From Gnetum montanum (lineage: Eukaryota; Streptophyta; Gnetopsida; Gnetales; Gnetaceae): DNA of 64,000 nt. The stretch is from the NCBI GenBank assembly GCA_015680685.1, contig MNCI01015627.1, positions 370,616 to 434,615 of the forward strand, in the 5' to 3' direction. The notes below the pieces were generated by a model. It made no database searches and was not told where the DNA came from. It saw only the letters and a list, made by a program, of their open reading frames with translations. The position numbers were made by a program, and so were the translations under genes. Below, in pieces: positions 43,751 to 56,535 of the stretch; within the stretch, counting starts at the first letter, position 1, and each line of letters opens with the position of its first letter.

Positions 43751-45873
43751 AGCCCAATTGAGCTAGTGCTAGAAACCCCTCATCGGATGAACACCCTCAT
43801 TCAATTTTTTAGATCTCCTCCTTCCAACTCAGTCATGGGAGAGATGGTCATCCATGCTAACCAATTAAGTAGCTCCTTAGTTTTTATACTTTTTTGTTTT
43901 ACATCCTTTTGGTTTTTACGCTATTTTTTGTTTTACAACATCGTTAGTACATTTTATCTTTCTAGGATATTTTACAATTTCTTTTATATTTTACTTTATT
44001 TTTGTGTATGTATTTTTCTTATGTTTTCTAATAAATTGCTTTGTTTTCCGTATTCCCAATAGGACACAGTGATGCTATAGTTGTTTGCTAATTGTGTTTT
44101 GTACTTAATGTTTTTGATTATTAATGTCTGGTTTCTCTCTTTGAATTTTGATATTGATAACTAAGACAAAGTTTCTTTTTCATGGAATAGGCAATGAGTC
44201 CATGTCATCCACCCATCCATAACGCTTTATGATCTTCTTTGTTTTGGAAATATGAGGTCTCTTTCCTTAATGAAACTTTAATGAACTTGTGATCTTGATA
44301 GTTTCCAAACTTGGGAAAGATTAAATGGAATGACAAGGATATGACTTCAAGAGGACTTAATGCTCTTTGTACTTTTCTACTCTCTTGAGTGCATAAGTAT
44401 TTTCATGGATTTCTTACCATTTTGTTGTTGACCAATAATAGGAAGCTAAAGTCTTTACATGGTGTGGTTTCCATCTAAAAATCCATAAAAACATAAAATT
44501 TTAAAAAAAATGATGGGAATTCAAAGCACACCCCTTAGACAAAATAAATAGGATACAAGCACTAGTTATGGAACTAGAAAGACACATTACATTTTTATGA
44601 AGGTCCCCTTTAACTAAGGTCCCTTCTCACTTCCTGCTTCTCTTTTTTTCTCAAAAATAAATTTTGATTAATCTATGGAAGCATTCTTATGTCTTAACAA
44701 GGTGGATAGATCTTAAAGTATCCATGCAAAGTCACTGAAAGTGGTTGGTTTTGATCTAGACTAACTATGGACTTTATCAAGTCATTTAACCACAAAATCC
44801 ATAAGGGACTTCATGTGATCATGATTCAGAATTCCATCCCACCTTCTCTTTCATCTATCTTTTCTTCCCATAATTCACCTTACTGCCAATTTTTCATGAT
44901 TTTGTTCAATGTCTTAGTTTGATGTGCTGAAATTCTTAGGTAGATTCTTTTGAATTAGGTCCTTAACTTTCCATAACCATTAATCAACTTCAAGGCCTAC
45001 AAACTCCTTGGTTTGAGGATATGTAATGGAAAAGGGGCATGAGCTTGCTATGGGGAGGACCCACTTGCATATCTCTTGGTTGGATTAGTTAAGTTCCTTA
45101 TCCTTAGGCATTTCCTTAATCAAATCATTCTACATGTCCCATCAGTTGCATTCAACTATGCGCTCCTTAATGGCATGTCTTCATAAAGCCTTATTCTCCA
45201 AGCCAAAACTCCAATTTGTGAATAACTAAATCCTCTTCAAGTATTTCATTGTGTTCACAACTTTTCTAGCTCTCTGAAAACCCTACTTTCATGTTGAAAC
45301 TCCTTCAATTTTTTGAATTTTTAATTGTGAAAACTTTTCTCTATAGGCTCCATCAACAAGACCCCATCGATGGAGTGGCCTTGTAGATAAGACCTCATCA
45401 ATGTAAAGTAAAAAGTCTATATATATCTGGTAACCCTTAGTAATTTTTTACATTTGTACTCAAACAAGAGGGAATTTTTTGAAATTTTCAAAGCCCAAAA
45501 CATTCCAAGAGCCATAACTTTTGAATCGTTTGTCCAATTCATTCCATTCTTTAGTCCTATAGCTATCAAAGGTAAGCTGTTTATTGTGGGGGCCACAAAC
45601 CTTAAGTTTTTGATGAATTTTTTTTTTTGAAATTTTTCTAACTCCCACAAGGGTTTAACTTATAAATTAACATTAAAACATCAATTTATAACAGTTAAAC
45701 CTTTTCAACAAACTTTGATGGCATTCTAAACTAAATAACATTAAAATAATATTAAAATAATCAATCTACCATGGTCATAACTTAGTCAAAGTGTAACTAT
45801 CAAATGAGATCAGGTACCTACAAGTTATAAGTTACACATTGTATGATAATCCTTGGTTATGTTGTTACTATAA
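43751..45873 (+). other. Element C untranslated stretch
   Basis: T-rich, non-coding, homologous to 11041-13237. A short A-rich block (AATAACATTAAAATAATATT, about 45735) just before the extra ORF is also found upstream of the ORF in element F (about 60665-60700). Confidence 0.6.
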
Positions 45874-48701
45874 ATGGCACCTAAGGAAAAGCAAATGTAG
45901 GAAGGAGGACCATCCCAACTAAGGGACAAATGACTAAGAACCAAAAGGAACCAAGAATAGCCCTAGGAGTAGGCAGCCAAAACCCATGTAACGGGATCTC
46001 TTTGGGAGGAGCCTAAAGTGGAATCTGTTAGATAGATTCCCAAAGAAGTAGTCCTAACTAAATAGTCTCACTAAGATGAGGTACTAGAGCCAAGACCAAA
46101 CCTTGAGGTCACCTTAACAGAGGCTTACCTTAGGAAAATTGCATCTAAGGAGGTCTAGAAATCTATGCTTCAAGAATTAAACTTTGGACCCCTCTTGGAG
46201 TTTGATCCTCTAGAAGTCAAAGCTCAATTGCAGAACTCTCCCATATGGCCCACCATCACTTCCAATGGGGAGTGATACATGGAAGAGACATACCTTTTCT
46301 AGAACAACAAGTAGGCAAGTTCAACGGCCAAAATCAAGGACATTTTTGTGTCCTACTCAGTGAAAGTAATTTCTAAGACCCCTTGGTTGCCACAAATTGG
46401 CACCAATCTTGCAAAAATTTCAATGTAGGCAGATCCTAACATCAAGAAAGAATGGACGCAGTAGTGTTATTGAGTAGACCACAAGGAGTTTGATGCACTT
46501 ACCATAGTGGAATGCACATACTTCAATATTGTGACCTTTCACCTTAATCCAACGATGATGCCAACAAAGATCACAGCCTTCTCCACCCATGCATGCACCA
46601 CCCTAAGCAGTATATTTCTAGTCAACCTTCTATAGCTATTCTATCTTAATATAGAAAAGCACTTCAAGGAAAAAAAACATGAAAGGAAGACACTCCCTTT
46701 TTCATGCCTCATCAGAAAATTATGCAAGAAGGGAGGCATAACCTACTACACAAATGATGTTATTCAACATGCTCCAACTACCTCTTTGGCAAAATGATGA
46801 AATACAAGGTGCCTATGAAGGTGATCCAAGAAGAGTAGTAACCACCACCTCCACCACCCATTCATGAGACAATGCCAAATGCCCACACTGCCATTGAGAG
46901 CATGCATGAACTCTGAGAGCAACTCTTGCAATAGCAACAACAACTAGGGATGAGTGGTGGTGATCCATCTATGTACAAACTAGCCATGAGCCACCTTAAT
47001 GAAGTGGCCGAAACCATAATTTAGATGGAGAGTGGGGCACCAATTTTCTTAGCCTAAAGAATGCAAGTGCCCATAAGGTCAAATCCAAGCATCCAAAAGG
47101 TGATGGTATCTCTTTTGCAACACCGATAATTCCTAGATATCTTTAGGAGTGCCGCTACCTTTTCAATATGTCTGAAGGAGGGTGAGGAGCCACTGTAGTG
47201 GTGATGCACCACCATGGACAGGAGACAACAACTAAAGTGGTTACTAACAAAGTGGCTAAAGCACTTAACACACATGCGACATCTATACCAAATGTCTCTA
47301 CACTCATAGATGTGAAGATGTTCATAGGAACTCTCAGTGATAAATTGAATGCAGCCCAGCATGAGGAATTGCTAAACCAACTATAGGAAATCGCTTCTAA
47401 ATCTCTATAACCTTCTAGATACCATCACTACAATCTAGTCAGAGCTACTCAAGGCAAGAGGCAAATTCATTATCATGGAGGGAAAACTTGAAATAGCCCA
47501 AGTTGAGAATCAACACTTAGCAATAAAGTTGCCAAATTAGGAGCCTTCCTCATTGATCTCACATTGCTTAACCAAGCAATAACACATGATAAAGCTTCCA
47601 ATAGCTTCAGAAAAGACTCAAAGAGGTTGAGGACACTAAGGAGTTGATAGTCTTTGACTAGTCCTTGGCTAATGCCACGATGTATAACATCCAAAAGGAC
47701 TTTGTTCAAACACATCGTGAGAATGAGATACTTATCGTAGAAAATAGAAGTAGCAAATGTCAAACTGTATATATTAATAGTAGGAGCAACTAGCCATGGT
47801 GAATGCAAAATTGAGGAGATTGACAACAAAAAATAGAAAACGCTCTATGGAAGAAGTCTATTCCTTGCACCAAAAATCTATAATTGAGATTACTACCTAG
47901 AAAAATAAGGCCTTGAAGTTCCAAAGGATTAAAAATCAATACAAAGACTAGGTTGGATTGAAGAAAGAAATCAATGAAAAGAAAATCCACTTGATAAAGG
48001 AAAAAGTTAATGAGGCCCTCCAACAGCTCCAACAACGAAGTGATGTTTGGTAGTTTATCTTTGATGGGCTGTATACGTACAACAAGGCTGAAATCTACCT
48101 AAAAGAGCTACAAATCAAGGAGATAACCAAATACATGGAGCTTGCCAATCTTTGCTATGCAAAGTTGGCAATGTTGACTAGCAGAAGGCTACAGTCAGAA
48201 TTAGAAAAACAAGTAGCCAACTCGCACTTATTGTACAAGGTAGAGTTCAAGCACCATAAGGAGATGAAGTAGAAGCTTGAGATAACAAATGTGGAACTCG
48301 AGGTTCTCAAGGCAAAGTTCTCATATCAGAGATCAACTACTAAGAACCTAGCCAAAAAGATGAACAACTATCAAGAGTTGCAGAATGCACTCAGAGTGTT
48401 TGACATCAAATGCAAATAATAGTTCACTACATGTTTCATTAATGTGAAGGAGCTATTGCCTACAATGCCCTATTTGTGGGATATTCCCATTATGGCCTGT
48501 ATTGGTGATATAGTGTGGACTATGAATGATCCTTAGTGTAAGGAGGAGAAGATGAAGGCATTGTTGAATGCTTTCCGTCTTCAGCCAGAAGTTGCAGCTA
48601 CTGCAAGACAATTACAATAATCGCCTCAACCACTGCATGCACCTAAAGGAGAAGAACGCTCTTCAAAACCTCAAGAGCCTCCACCACCTAGGATCATCTA
48701 A
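45874..48701 (+). pseudogene. Element C extra coiled-coil ORF
   Basis: MAPKEKQM start, N-terminal part with ELNFGPLLEFDPLEVKAQLQ and WPTITSNGE, then FNIVTFHLNPTMMPTKITAF and KERKTLPFSCLIRKLCKKGG (about 46660-46740). From about 47400 on, a Lys/Glu/Leu-rich coiled coil (KEINEKKIHLIKEKVNEALQ, 47960-48020) and the LPTMPYLWDIPIMACIG...EPPPPRII ending. This is the longest collinear copy of the ORF, about 940 codons with about 30 stops. Function unknown. Confidence 0.7.
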
Positions 48702-48926
48702 ACTTCTTCTCATCTTCACACCATTCAAGGAGTTGTGGCTATTAGTTTTTTCCTGGTGTTCAATTTTGTTGTCCTAAACATCCATTTTTGTAATGATTGT
48801 AAAATTGTACACTTGGGCACTCACTTTTTATTATTTTTGTTTATGTGTTTGTAGTTAGTTAATAATTCTATACCTTCCCAGATTTTGTAAGGAAATTGAG
48901 AATGAGCTTTTATTCAGTCATAAGGG
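48702..48926 (+). other. Element C 3' untranslated end
   Basis: Copy of 1062-1289: ACACTTGGGCACTCACTTTT and TTAGTTAATAATTCTATACC. It ends TTCAGTCATAAGGG just before the LTR. Confidence 0.6.
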
Positions 48927-49786
48927 TTGGGCTGCATTGACAGAATACTGTCAATGCAATCACGTTGGTGTGGCCATGTCAACGGGATCTCGTCAACATG
49001 ATTCTGTCGATGCAGAGTTTGACCCATTGATGTGTACCTGTCAATAGGGCATCCTATTTCTACCTATAAATGTGTGCCGACCCACAACATTTATGGTAAT
49101 ATTTTGATAGTTGTAGCAAAGCACTTGTAGTTTTTCCATTTGAGAGTTAAAATATTTTCTGAGTGCTCATAGTAGGAGTCAAAAAGTGTACATATCTTTA
49201 TTCAAACACTATTGTACTTGAGCACTTTAGTGTGGATGACAATAAAGATGAGCTTTTCTAATAAACCTTGCAACACTAGGACTAGATTAATTATTCCCTT
49301 AAACATTTAATATTCATGCAATTTACTTTAATGTTTTTAAGTAATTAATTAATATCAATTAAATAGTAAACATAAGTACGACCACTTCGAGCATACATTT
49401 AACGATTAGTAATCCCAATAATGCTTAACATTTGGTAATCTAATAGTACTATAAGTGTTCAGGATATGTACAACAAGTGAGAACAGATGCTTATGTTAGG
49501 ATTAGTTCAGTGATAGCTAGTTATTAGATTAGTTAAACATTAAATTATTTTATTCTTTATTTTTGTTCTTAGAAAACTTAAACCATAAAAGATAAAATGA
49601 TAAAAATCATATGCCTCAATTACACTTAACCATACTCTTGCACTTAACAAGTAGAGCTGGGAAGACAATGATTACCTCCTAGAACCATTATACTTAGAAA
49701 CCTAAAGTCTTTGGAATTTGATTAGATCGTTGAGTGAACACTAGTGATTCATATGGTTCGGTGTAAGGTATACTTGTTGTTCATTA
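48927..49786 (+). repeat. 3' LTR of element C
   Basis: Copy of 1290-2168. The first 13 bp of the LTR (TGATGAATCAG) are deleted here and the end reads GTTCATTA for GCTCATCA. TATA box TATAAA at 49065-49070. Confidence 0.78.
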
Positions 49787-50214
49787 GCAACAAAAGTTAA
49801 AAGCTTTTAATCCTTGAACCTCCAAAATAAAAAGAAGTCAATATTGTAGAAAACAAATTAATTGTTCAGCTTTCACTAGGAAGTTTTTTGCATAAAGTTG
49901 TAACTTAAAAGTGACATGTTTGAAAAGATAGTATTTAACTCCTATAGAGAGGTCATAGTTATGCTCTTGCTATTGGAAAATAATAGCATGCCAAAGCTTC
50001 CAAATAAAGTAGAAAAAATATGTTCGAAGACAATTCTAACCAAGGCATTTGCAAAGAACATTATATAATGAGCTTAAAGAAAAGGTTGCTACATTACTCA
50101 TTAAGAAAGTTATCTCTAAGAAAGACCAAACAAACCTTGGGAAGAACAACTAAAGATAATACTAAGAAATTATAAATAAACAAAGATAAATAGTGAAAAA
50201 TAACTTGTATCAAC
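49787..50214. other. Spacer, right copy; nothing recognised
   Basis: AT-rich copy of 2169-2559 with indels. No coding sequence or repeat structure seen. Confidence 0.5.
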
Positions 50215-51123
50215 TATTCGAAGATATGCTGTGCGACCTGTTCGCAGCAAAGTTTCCAAGCTTTTTGTCGTGGAGAAGACATCTAATACGACGCGAAAAA
50301 ACAATACAAATAATAACAGTTAACAGTATTGCATTTGTTCAGTGATTTTCATTCCGCACCGACCACAATAGTTTAATTCGAAAAACTCCGGATACTGTTC
50401 AGATCATCTTGTGAAACGTTCATGTCTACGATGGAATGATATGTTTCAATATTAAACAATCTCTGCACATGGTCCGCCTTAAATTAATGCTTTTAGAATT
50501 TCTTATTCCTGAAATTCTCCGTCCCCAAATTTGCTTCGGGGAATTATCATAACTTAATTCTGAACAAATGTTGTTCTTACAACTCTATGAGTATATCCAT
50601 AACGTCCCACACAAGGGTCATGCAGGAGAGCACTATTTGATAAAGACTGTTGTCCATGTGCTATGACGCTTAAAAAGATGGCGGACAATGACTTGTCTGA
50701 AAGTCTTTTGGACGGACAACGATCGCACACATTATAAATGACTAACAAAAGTTTGCTTCCTGTTTGGTCAAATACATTGGTTAAATATGGATGGTACAGC
50801 ACATGATCAGCGAACAGTAAAATGGATCCCTGTCGTTCAGCAACAACAGAGCAACGATAATCATAATATTCAGATTTGCGGAAGGGAGTCCCACAGCTCT
50901 TTTTAAATGGCCACTCACAGGGAGGAAAGAAAAACAGAAAACATATATAACATTCCTGTGTCCGTTTCGTTTTTTTTTTTTTTAAGCAATTTTGGTAACG
51001 TGTACAGCAATTGGGCTTTCGCAAACAGTAATTTTTCCTTTTTCTTTTTTTAATTGAAAACAAAGCAACTCCCACTTCATCCATGGCCGGGCCAACCGCA
51101 TTTTGTTCAGACAAGCTTATCAT
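50215..51123 (-). pseudogene. CpG-retaining gene-like segment, right copy
   Basis: Copy of 2560-3490. On minus, 51123 to 50554 is one open frame of 189 codons. The N-terminal 65 residues are Lys-rich and include translated poly-A/T, so they are unlikely to be real. The better part is CEWPFKKSCGTPFRKSEYYD then YRCSVVAERQGSILLFADHV then VCDRCPSKRLS and HDPCVGRYGYTHRVV. The left copy differs at YRCSVVAE by a small indel, so the frame is not conserved there. I do not recognise the family; a degenerate lectin-like end (DPCxGxYxYT) is a weak suggestion only. Confidence 0.35.
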
Positions 51124-51632
51124 TCTGGTCGAGTTTAATTCAATTTTATTCTTGGCTAATTACAATTTCGCTTAAAATACAATTCAAATTTGATATTTGA
51201 AAGATCAATTTCACTAAAAAGTTAAAATACAAATTTATCTGAAAGTTGTAAAAGCAACAACATCATTCTAATAGATGAAAGCGTACATCTTTATTTTTGC
51301 AACTTTTTTAACTTTTGATTGAAATTGGTTACCTCGTTAAAGTATGCTCGTGGTTTGGACAATTTTGATTCCAACGGAAATGTACTCATCAAATCATTCA
51401 CCTAGGCTACTAGCAATTTAAGTAAAATTGAAATTAATTAATAGTGAGTGAAATGGACTTAAATTTAACAAGATTGCTTTACAATCTAACATTACTATAA
51501 ATAATAATAGTTAGTTAAATAAATATAAGACTTGAAACATTCCATGCTTTCAATAGAGAATGTTGGTATTTATGATCACTCCCTACATGTAAGGCATTAA
51601 TGATCATGCTCTAGATATAAGAGGTGACAATT
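51124..51632. other. AT-rich spacer, right copy
   Basis: Copy of 3490-4040, with a single copy of the stretch that is duplicated around the N on the left. Nothing coding seen. Confidence 0.5.
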
Positions 51633-51763
51633 TGGGTTCTTCACTAATAAGCAGTAGGAATACCCTATGCCCAACCATACAAATCCCAAGTGTGTATGCA
51701 TGATCTAGTCGAATTTTGTAAACTTCTTCTACCAAAGTGACCTATGTCCTAGATAGCAAAACA
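51633..51763 (-). repeat. Copy of element F LTR tail
   Basis: CACTAATAAGCAGTAGG...CCCTATGCCCAACCATACAA...GATCTAGTCGAATT matches 4041-4171 and the LTR end at 25391. That a piece of F's LTR is found inside the nest that F itself contains is strong evidence that this whole block was copied from the left. Confidence 0.7.
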
Positions 51764-52636
51764 TGTGGCATAAAACCAATTTTTGTTGTAGTGTGACATC
51801 ATATTAACGCTATCATAGCTATGATGTTATAGCCCATCCTACATCATTGTCGATGTGATGTCTTGGGAACTGTGCAACCCTATAAATACTAGCACTTGGA
51901 TGCACAATTGACAACTTTTCATTCCAATACTTAGCTGAACTCTTGTAGTTTTGTTTCACAGTTACAGATAGAGTGAATGCCTGTAGTGTGGTATTGAGCA
52001 TTGTACGGTGCCTTTATTTGAGTAAATTATACTTGGACATAGTTCATGATTGACAATAAAGATCGAGATTGCTTTTGATTATTGCAACATCCACTTACTT
52101 TTCTTTATGTTTACTTAAAATAATTTTCTTGCTTTCTTAGTTAATCATTTACATTTCAAGCACTTTACTTTATATGTTACTAGTAAGTAGAATGGATATG
52201 ATTGGTTTCAAGCGCTAAGTGTAGTTATCTGGTAACTCAGTAGTGACATTACTTGATTCACTTAGTAGTAATACCACTTGGTAATCCCTATGATAACTAC
52301 ATGAGTCCAAGGCATGTACAATAGAGTAGGACTAGATATCCATCACATTAGGCTAAGATAGATTTATGTTTTTTTAGTTAATGAGACTTACAGATTTATT
52401 CAATCATGTTACTTTTAGGATTATTAAGAGCCTTACAACATCAATTAATCATATTTCTCATTAAGAGTTAAACCATACACTTGAACTTCACTAACTCAAA
52501 GTGAGAAGACATCAATCTAAAACTTAACATCAATTACTAACATAATTACATCGTCCATCCACGGATTATGATCTAGGCACATGTAGACACTTGTAACTTG
52601 TATGGTAGAGTGTTGGGATACCTCCATTGCTCATCA
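51764..52636 (+). repeat. 5' LTR of D' (full length)
   Basis: TGTGGCATAAAACC to TGCTCATCA, 873 bp, TATAAATA at about 51881-51888. Undeleted version of the LTR at 4172-4762. Confidence 0.87.
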
Positions 52637-52638
52637 TT

Positions 52639-52655
52639 TGCACCATTGTCGGGGA
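52639..52655 (+). promoter_or_regulatory. Primer binding site of D'
   Basis: TGCACCATTGTCGGGGA, tRNA-Asp type with one G lost. Two bases separate it from the LTR. Confidence 0.75.
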
Positions 52656-52785
52656 TGTGTCAATGTCTGCTAAGTAATAGATCTTATAAAGTTTATTGTG
52701 TCAAGAACCACAAAGTCCATTTTTACACCTTTAATCAATTTTAATAACACACACATATAATACGACTTTAACACTTAAGGAGAAA

Positions 52786-55200
52786 TTATCACCTGCTAAA
52801 GAGCCACAAAGGGGTAATGACAAAATACATGATGATGATAATTGGGGTGTGCCTATGCAAACACAGATCTCATATGCTCACAATAATCCTTATTACCTTG
52901 ATTTTACATTCATATTTCATCAAGATGAGTAGATGAGGTGAAGAGACTTACTAGGCAACATTGTTTGCCTCCAAAATGTTCAACATCAACCATGCTTCAA
53001 GCAACCTTAAGGGGAATGAATCTGAGCCATGCACAAGAGTGGTATCATGTGACCAAACACATGACCAAACCATACCAACCCATAAAGGCACAAGCATGAA
53101 GAGATGTCACTATGGAGACAAAGCATGAAAATAATAAGGAAAAGAATGTCAATCCTAATGTTTTCCTAGAGGTACTAAATGCTAATGCATTCTTAGTAGA
53201 AAAACTCTACCATAATCATGAAGCTCATTCATAAACACCTATTATTCATCTAGAAGAACCTATTAAAGTACAACTACATTCAACCCTTGCAGAGACCCCA
53301 AGGATAGAGGCAGAAGACTCTAAACATAGGTAGAACTCAAGGGCTAAAGCTTCTACAAGATCACAAAGAGATGACTTCTAGAGCTACAAAAGGAGAACTA
53401 GCTAGCATCGCTCTCCAACTACTTCATCTTCCTCCTCACGATCCTCAATGGACTCTAATAAAAGGGAACGAAGATTTATAGATCATGATAGGAAAAGACA
53501 TCAGGCTCATAATAAGCATGAGTATCGTCAAAGGTATCTTGATGAAGAAGATGATGAGTATGAACTACAAAGAGATAGGAATAGGTGAGAAGAAAGAGAG
53601 TAATAAGAGTACCAAAGGGGACATCACTACAATAGAGTGTATGAACCCAATGATCATGAAGAGCCCTAGTTGACCACTCATAGCATGATCAACATTAGGG
53701 AAGTAATATATATTCCAACCAGACATATGAGGAATAGTCACATTAAGCGACTTAATATGAATAATATTCCTAAATTTGAAGTTCACTATAATGTAGATTT
53801 GCAATATCACCTTCAAGTATTTCATGATGCCTGCACCCTTCAAAATATTAAACGTAATTGGCAGAAACTCAAGTTATTCCCTAAGACACTCATCAAAGAG
53901 GTTGAGGGCTAGTATAGATCATTAGAACCAAAGTCAATCAGAATATGGAGTACCATGCTCAAACTCTTTAATGACAAATATCAAATATATTCAAGGGTGT
54001 TCAATTTTAGAAAGTAAATCTAGGGATGGAGGTAAGGAACACATGAATCCCTTAATTCAACAATGGGCATATACTACTCTCTTCTACATATATGCTCAAG
54101 CTATGGATTCTTGCATAGGGAACAACTTTAGCACATTATCGATGGGTTAAGGACTAAAACAAGAGAAACCCTTGGGATCTATACCTAAGGAAGACTGTTA
54201 GAAATGGCCATCCATCGGATATAAAGGCTAATAGACCAACTGGAAAAGGAGAAAGGTGAGGTGAAAAAGAGAGAATCAGCTAAGAAATATAATTTAGATC
54301 CATCTTTCAAAAAGTGAGATGTACAAATATGTAACAAGCAATAGGAAGAAACCTTGGAAGATGTGATCCAAAATAAAACTCTGCCAATTCATAAATATAT
54401 CAATGATATAGCAACTGAGAAAAGATATGAGACTCAATGGATGAAATTTCGCTACATTTTTGAAAATGATAGAAGAAATAATTGAATAGGCCTTCAATAA
54501 GGGAAAGAATAAGAAAAAGAAAAGAGATTATGGATGTGAAAACTATAAGCAAAAAGAAAAAGTTGCTTCATTGGAAGAATGTACTAACTTAAGCTCAGAA
54601 AACAAGGAAGGATGAAAAGTATGTCAATATGAACATCCTAAAGGATGTTGCCTTGTCATGGTGCATTTGCAAGAGTTTGGGGAATATGTGCTCAATCCAA
54701 GATTCATTAAAAATCAAATGCCAAGATGCTCACCTTATCCTCAAGATAACTTCAGATAGTTCTTTCAACTTGCTTACTACCCAAGTGGAGCTTACCCTCA
54801 ACCATAGGAGTAGTACCAGTAATAGTGGAAACAACCACAAGCATGGGCAATGCCACCACCAAGGCAATAGTACCCATATAGGCAACCAAACCCTTATGCA
54901 TACTATGTGCAACATCCAATATCTCGGGGAATGCTTTAGTTCATACTTCTCAATATTATCCACTTGAGTACTATAGACCTACCACTTTCAAGATGGATTC
55001 TAGTCCATATGCACATCAACCAACAGCTAGTACATTAAGTCAATATTCCAATCCTCTACCACTAGTGCCACCACCAGTAATTCAAGGAGAGCTATTGTCA
55101 TAGCCACAAAAAAAGAATGCCACAAGGGTGGTAAACAAACAAGAAGAAGTAATCATGAATGAACCTTAGTCTAAAAAAAATTTCTTTTAAATGAGTTCAA
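52786..55200 (+). pseudogene. gag: D' gag
   Basis: Copy of 4913-7250. 53670-53912 is open: THSMINIREVIYIPTRHMRN, IPKFEVHYNVDLQYHLQVF, NIKRNWQKLKLFPKTLIKE. Here the frame runs through the place where the left copy has a frameshift, which confirms the gag core reading. Confidence 0.75.
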
Positions 55201-55389
55201 AAAAGGTTCGAAGGATAAGAATCCCATCTACTTCAACCCTTTTCACACACACTCCTTCAAGAAACACTAAGCTTCCATGCTCTACTAATGCAAACCTAAA
55301 AATTGTCATGCTGACTTAGACTTTCACACACTAGATAAAGGCAAGAGCACTTCCTCAAAAAGGAACAAACCCTAGAAGTCTCTTGGTGT

Positions 55390-55723
55390 ACCTCAAAATT
55401 GTAGGCCATAAACTGTGCAAAGTGTTACTTGATTCTAGGTCAGGAGTAAACTTGATATCACAAGACATGTACAAGGCCTGGAATCTTCCACCATTAAAGA
55501 AAAGTAACATTCAGCTAGAGCTTGTAGACCAGTCAATCACAATTCCACTAGGATAGGTAGATGATGTCATCACTACTGTTAGTGAATAATCTTATCCTGC
55601 TAATTTCTTAGTCATTCATGTGCAAAAAAATAAGGGAGAATTTTCTATTATCATGGGAAGAGCATGGCTTAGCACTGTGGATGTTAATCTTGGAATCAAA
55701 GACCTCTCCTTGGAAATTTCCAA
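55390..55723 (+). pseudogene. D' protease, truncated
   Basis: VLLDSRSGVNLISQDMYKAW (DSRSG is one residue nearer to DSG than in the left copy), then FSIIMGRAWLSTVD, then broken off in LEISK at 55723. Confidence 0.75.
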
Positions 55724-56195
55724 AACCTGAACCAGTGCAACACCACTGGGATTACCAAACGCTACTTGTTACTAGGTTACCAAGTGTTACACACATGCTC
55801 GAAGCAATCGTACTAAATGCACTTAACTAGGAGAGTCAAGGGTTGAGAAAGATTAATTATCTAGGAAATCATTTAAACATTTAACAATAATTAAATCCTA
55901 TTTAGCTTAGTCCATATGCTACAAGGTTTATCAAAAAGTTCGTCTTTATTGTCGTACACAAATTTGTGCTCATGTACAATTTTCTCGAATAAAGATCCAT
56001 CTACTTTAAGACTCCTACTGCAGGCACATGGAAATCATTCTAACTCTAGAATGGTAAAATTGCTATAGTTTGGCTAAGGGTCTAACTCTAGATGTCTGAA
56101 CAAGGGAAAGCCACCTCTTATTTATAGACATGACGGTGGGCTGCGATATCGCATACGCGATATTGCAGGGGCGAACGCTATATCGCGACTCATCA
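55724..56195 (-). repeat. Truncated LTR of the solo-LTR family
   Basis: On minus starts TGATGAGTCGCGATATAGCG at 56195, with a near-palindrome (about 56143-56167), TATA-like TCTATAAATAAGAGG at about 56116-56130, CTGCAGTAGGAGTCTTAAAG and the CAATAAAGACGAAC block, as in 29667-30685. Its 3' part is missing at 55723, the edge of the large duplication. It sits in element B's gag. Confidence 0.8.
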
Positions 56196-56535
56196 GACAT
56201 CAAGGGTTCTCCTTATTTCTAATCGAAGCCTATCTATTATGTGGAAAAGTTGATCCAGTTGAGAATAACCATGGCCAAGACATTTGTGCATCAAGGAATA
56301 ATATTGACCGATGGTGGCATCCAAGGGTTCATGTGTTCCTTATTTCTATCCTTGGATTTGCCTTCTCAAGTTGGACACTCTGGAGTATGTTTGATATTTA
56401 TCATTAAATACTTTCAACATTGTACTCCATTGTTTGATAGATTTCGGCTCTAAGGACCAATACTAGTTCTCTACTTCTTTGATGAGTGTCATGGGGAACA
56501 ACTTAAGTTTTTGCCACTCGTTCTCTATGCTCTAC
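56196..56535 (-). pseudogene. gag: Element B gag fragment
   Basis: On minus aligns to 60935-61240 of element F's gag (AGTTGTTCCCCATGACACTC, GCCGAAATCTATCAAACAAT and so on), the WxKLKxFPxTL to EQLWHxxxxGL part of the gag core. It directly follows B's shortened 5' LTR, so the PBS, leader and gag start are deleted. A short duplicated stretch (CATCAAGGGTTCTCCTTATT at 56199, CATCCAAGGGTTCATGTG at 56317) is present. Confidence 0.65.

Larger units (their letters stand above)
42545..49786 (+). mobile_element. Element C: 3' half of an Athila-like element
   Basis: INT core onward, untranslated stretch, extra coiled-coil ORF, 3' end and 3' LTR. Everything upstream of the integrase core is missing at the T3 junction. 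From 47624 on it is the right copy of the large duplication, so the last 2.2 kb are homologous to element G at 1-2168. Confidence 0.8.
47624..55723 (+). repeat. Right copy of about 8-kb segmental direct duplication
   Basis: Matches 1-7815, including non-transposon spacer. It lies inside element B. It stops within the D' protease at TTGGAAATTTCCAA, beyond which a minus-strand LTR fragment begins. It lacks the 46-bp N-flanking repeat and has the full 5' LTR of D', so in places it is closer to the ancestral state than the left copy. Confidence 0.93.

Noticed and set aside
50930-51123. N-terminal part of the 189-codon frame
   Set aside because: It translates poly-T/A and low-complexity DNA (KKKRKKK and FFFPP runs) that has changed length between the two copies, so it is not likely to be coding.
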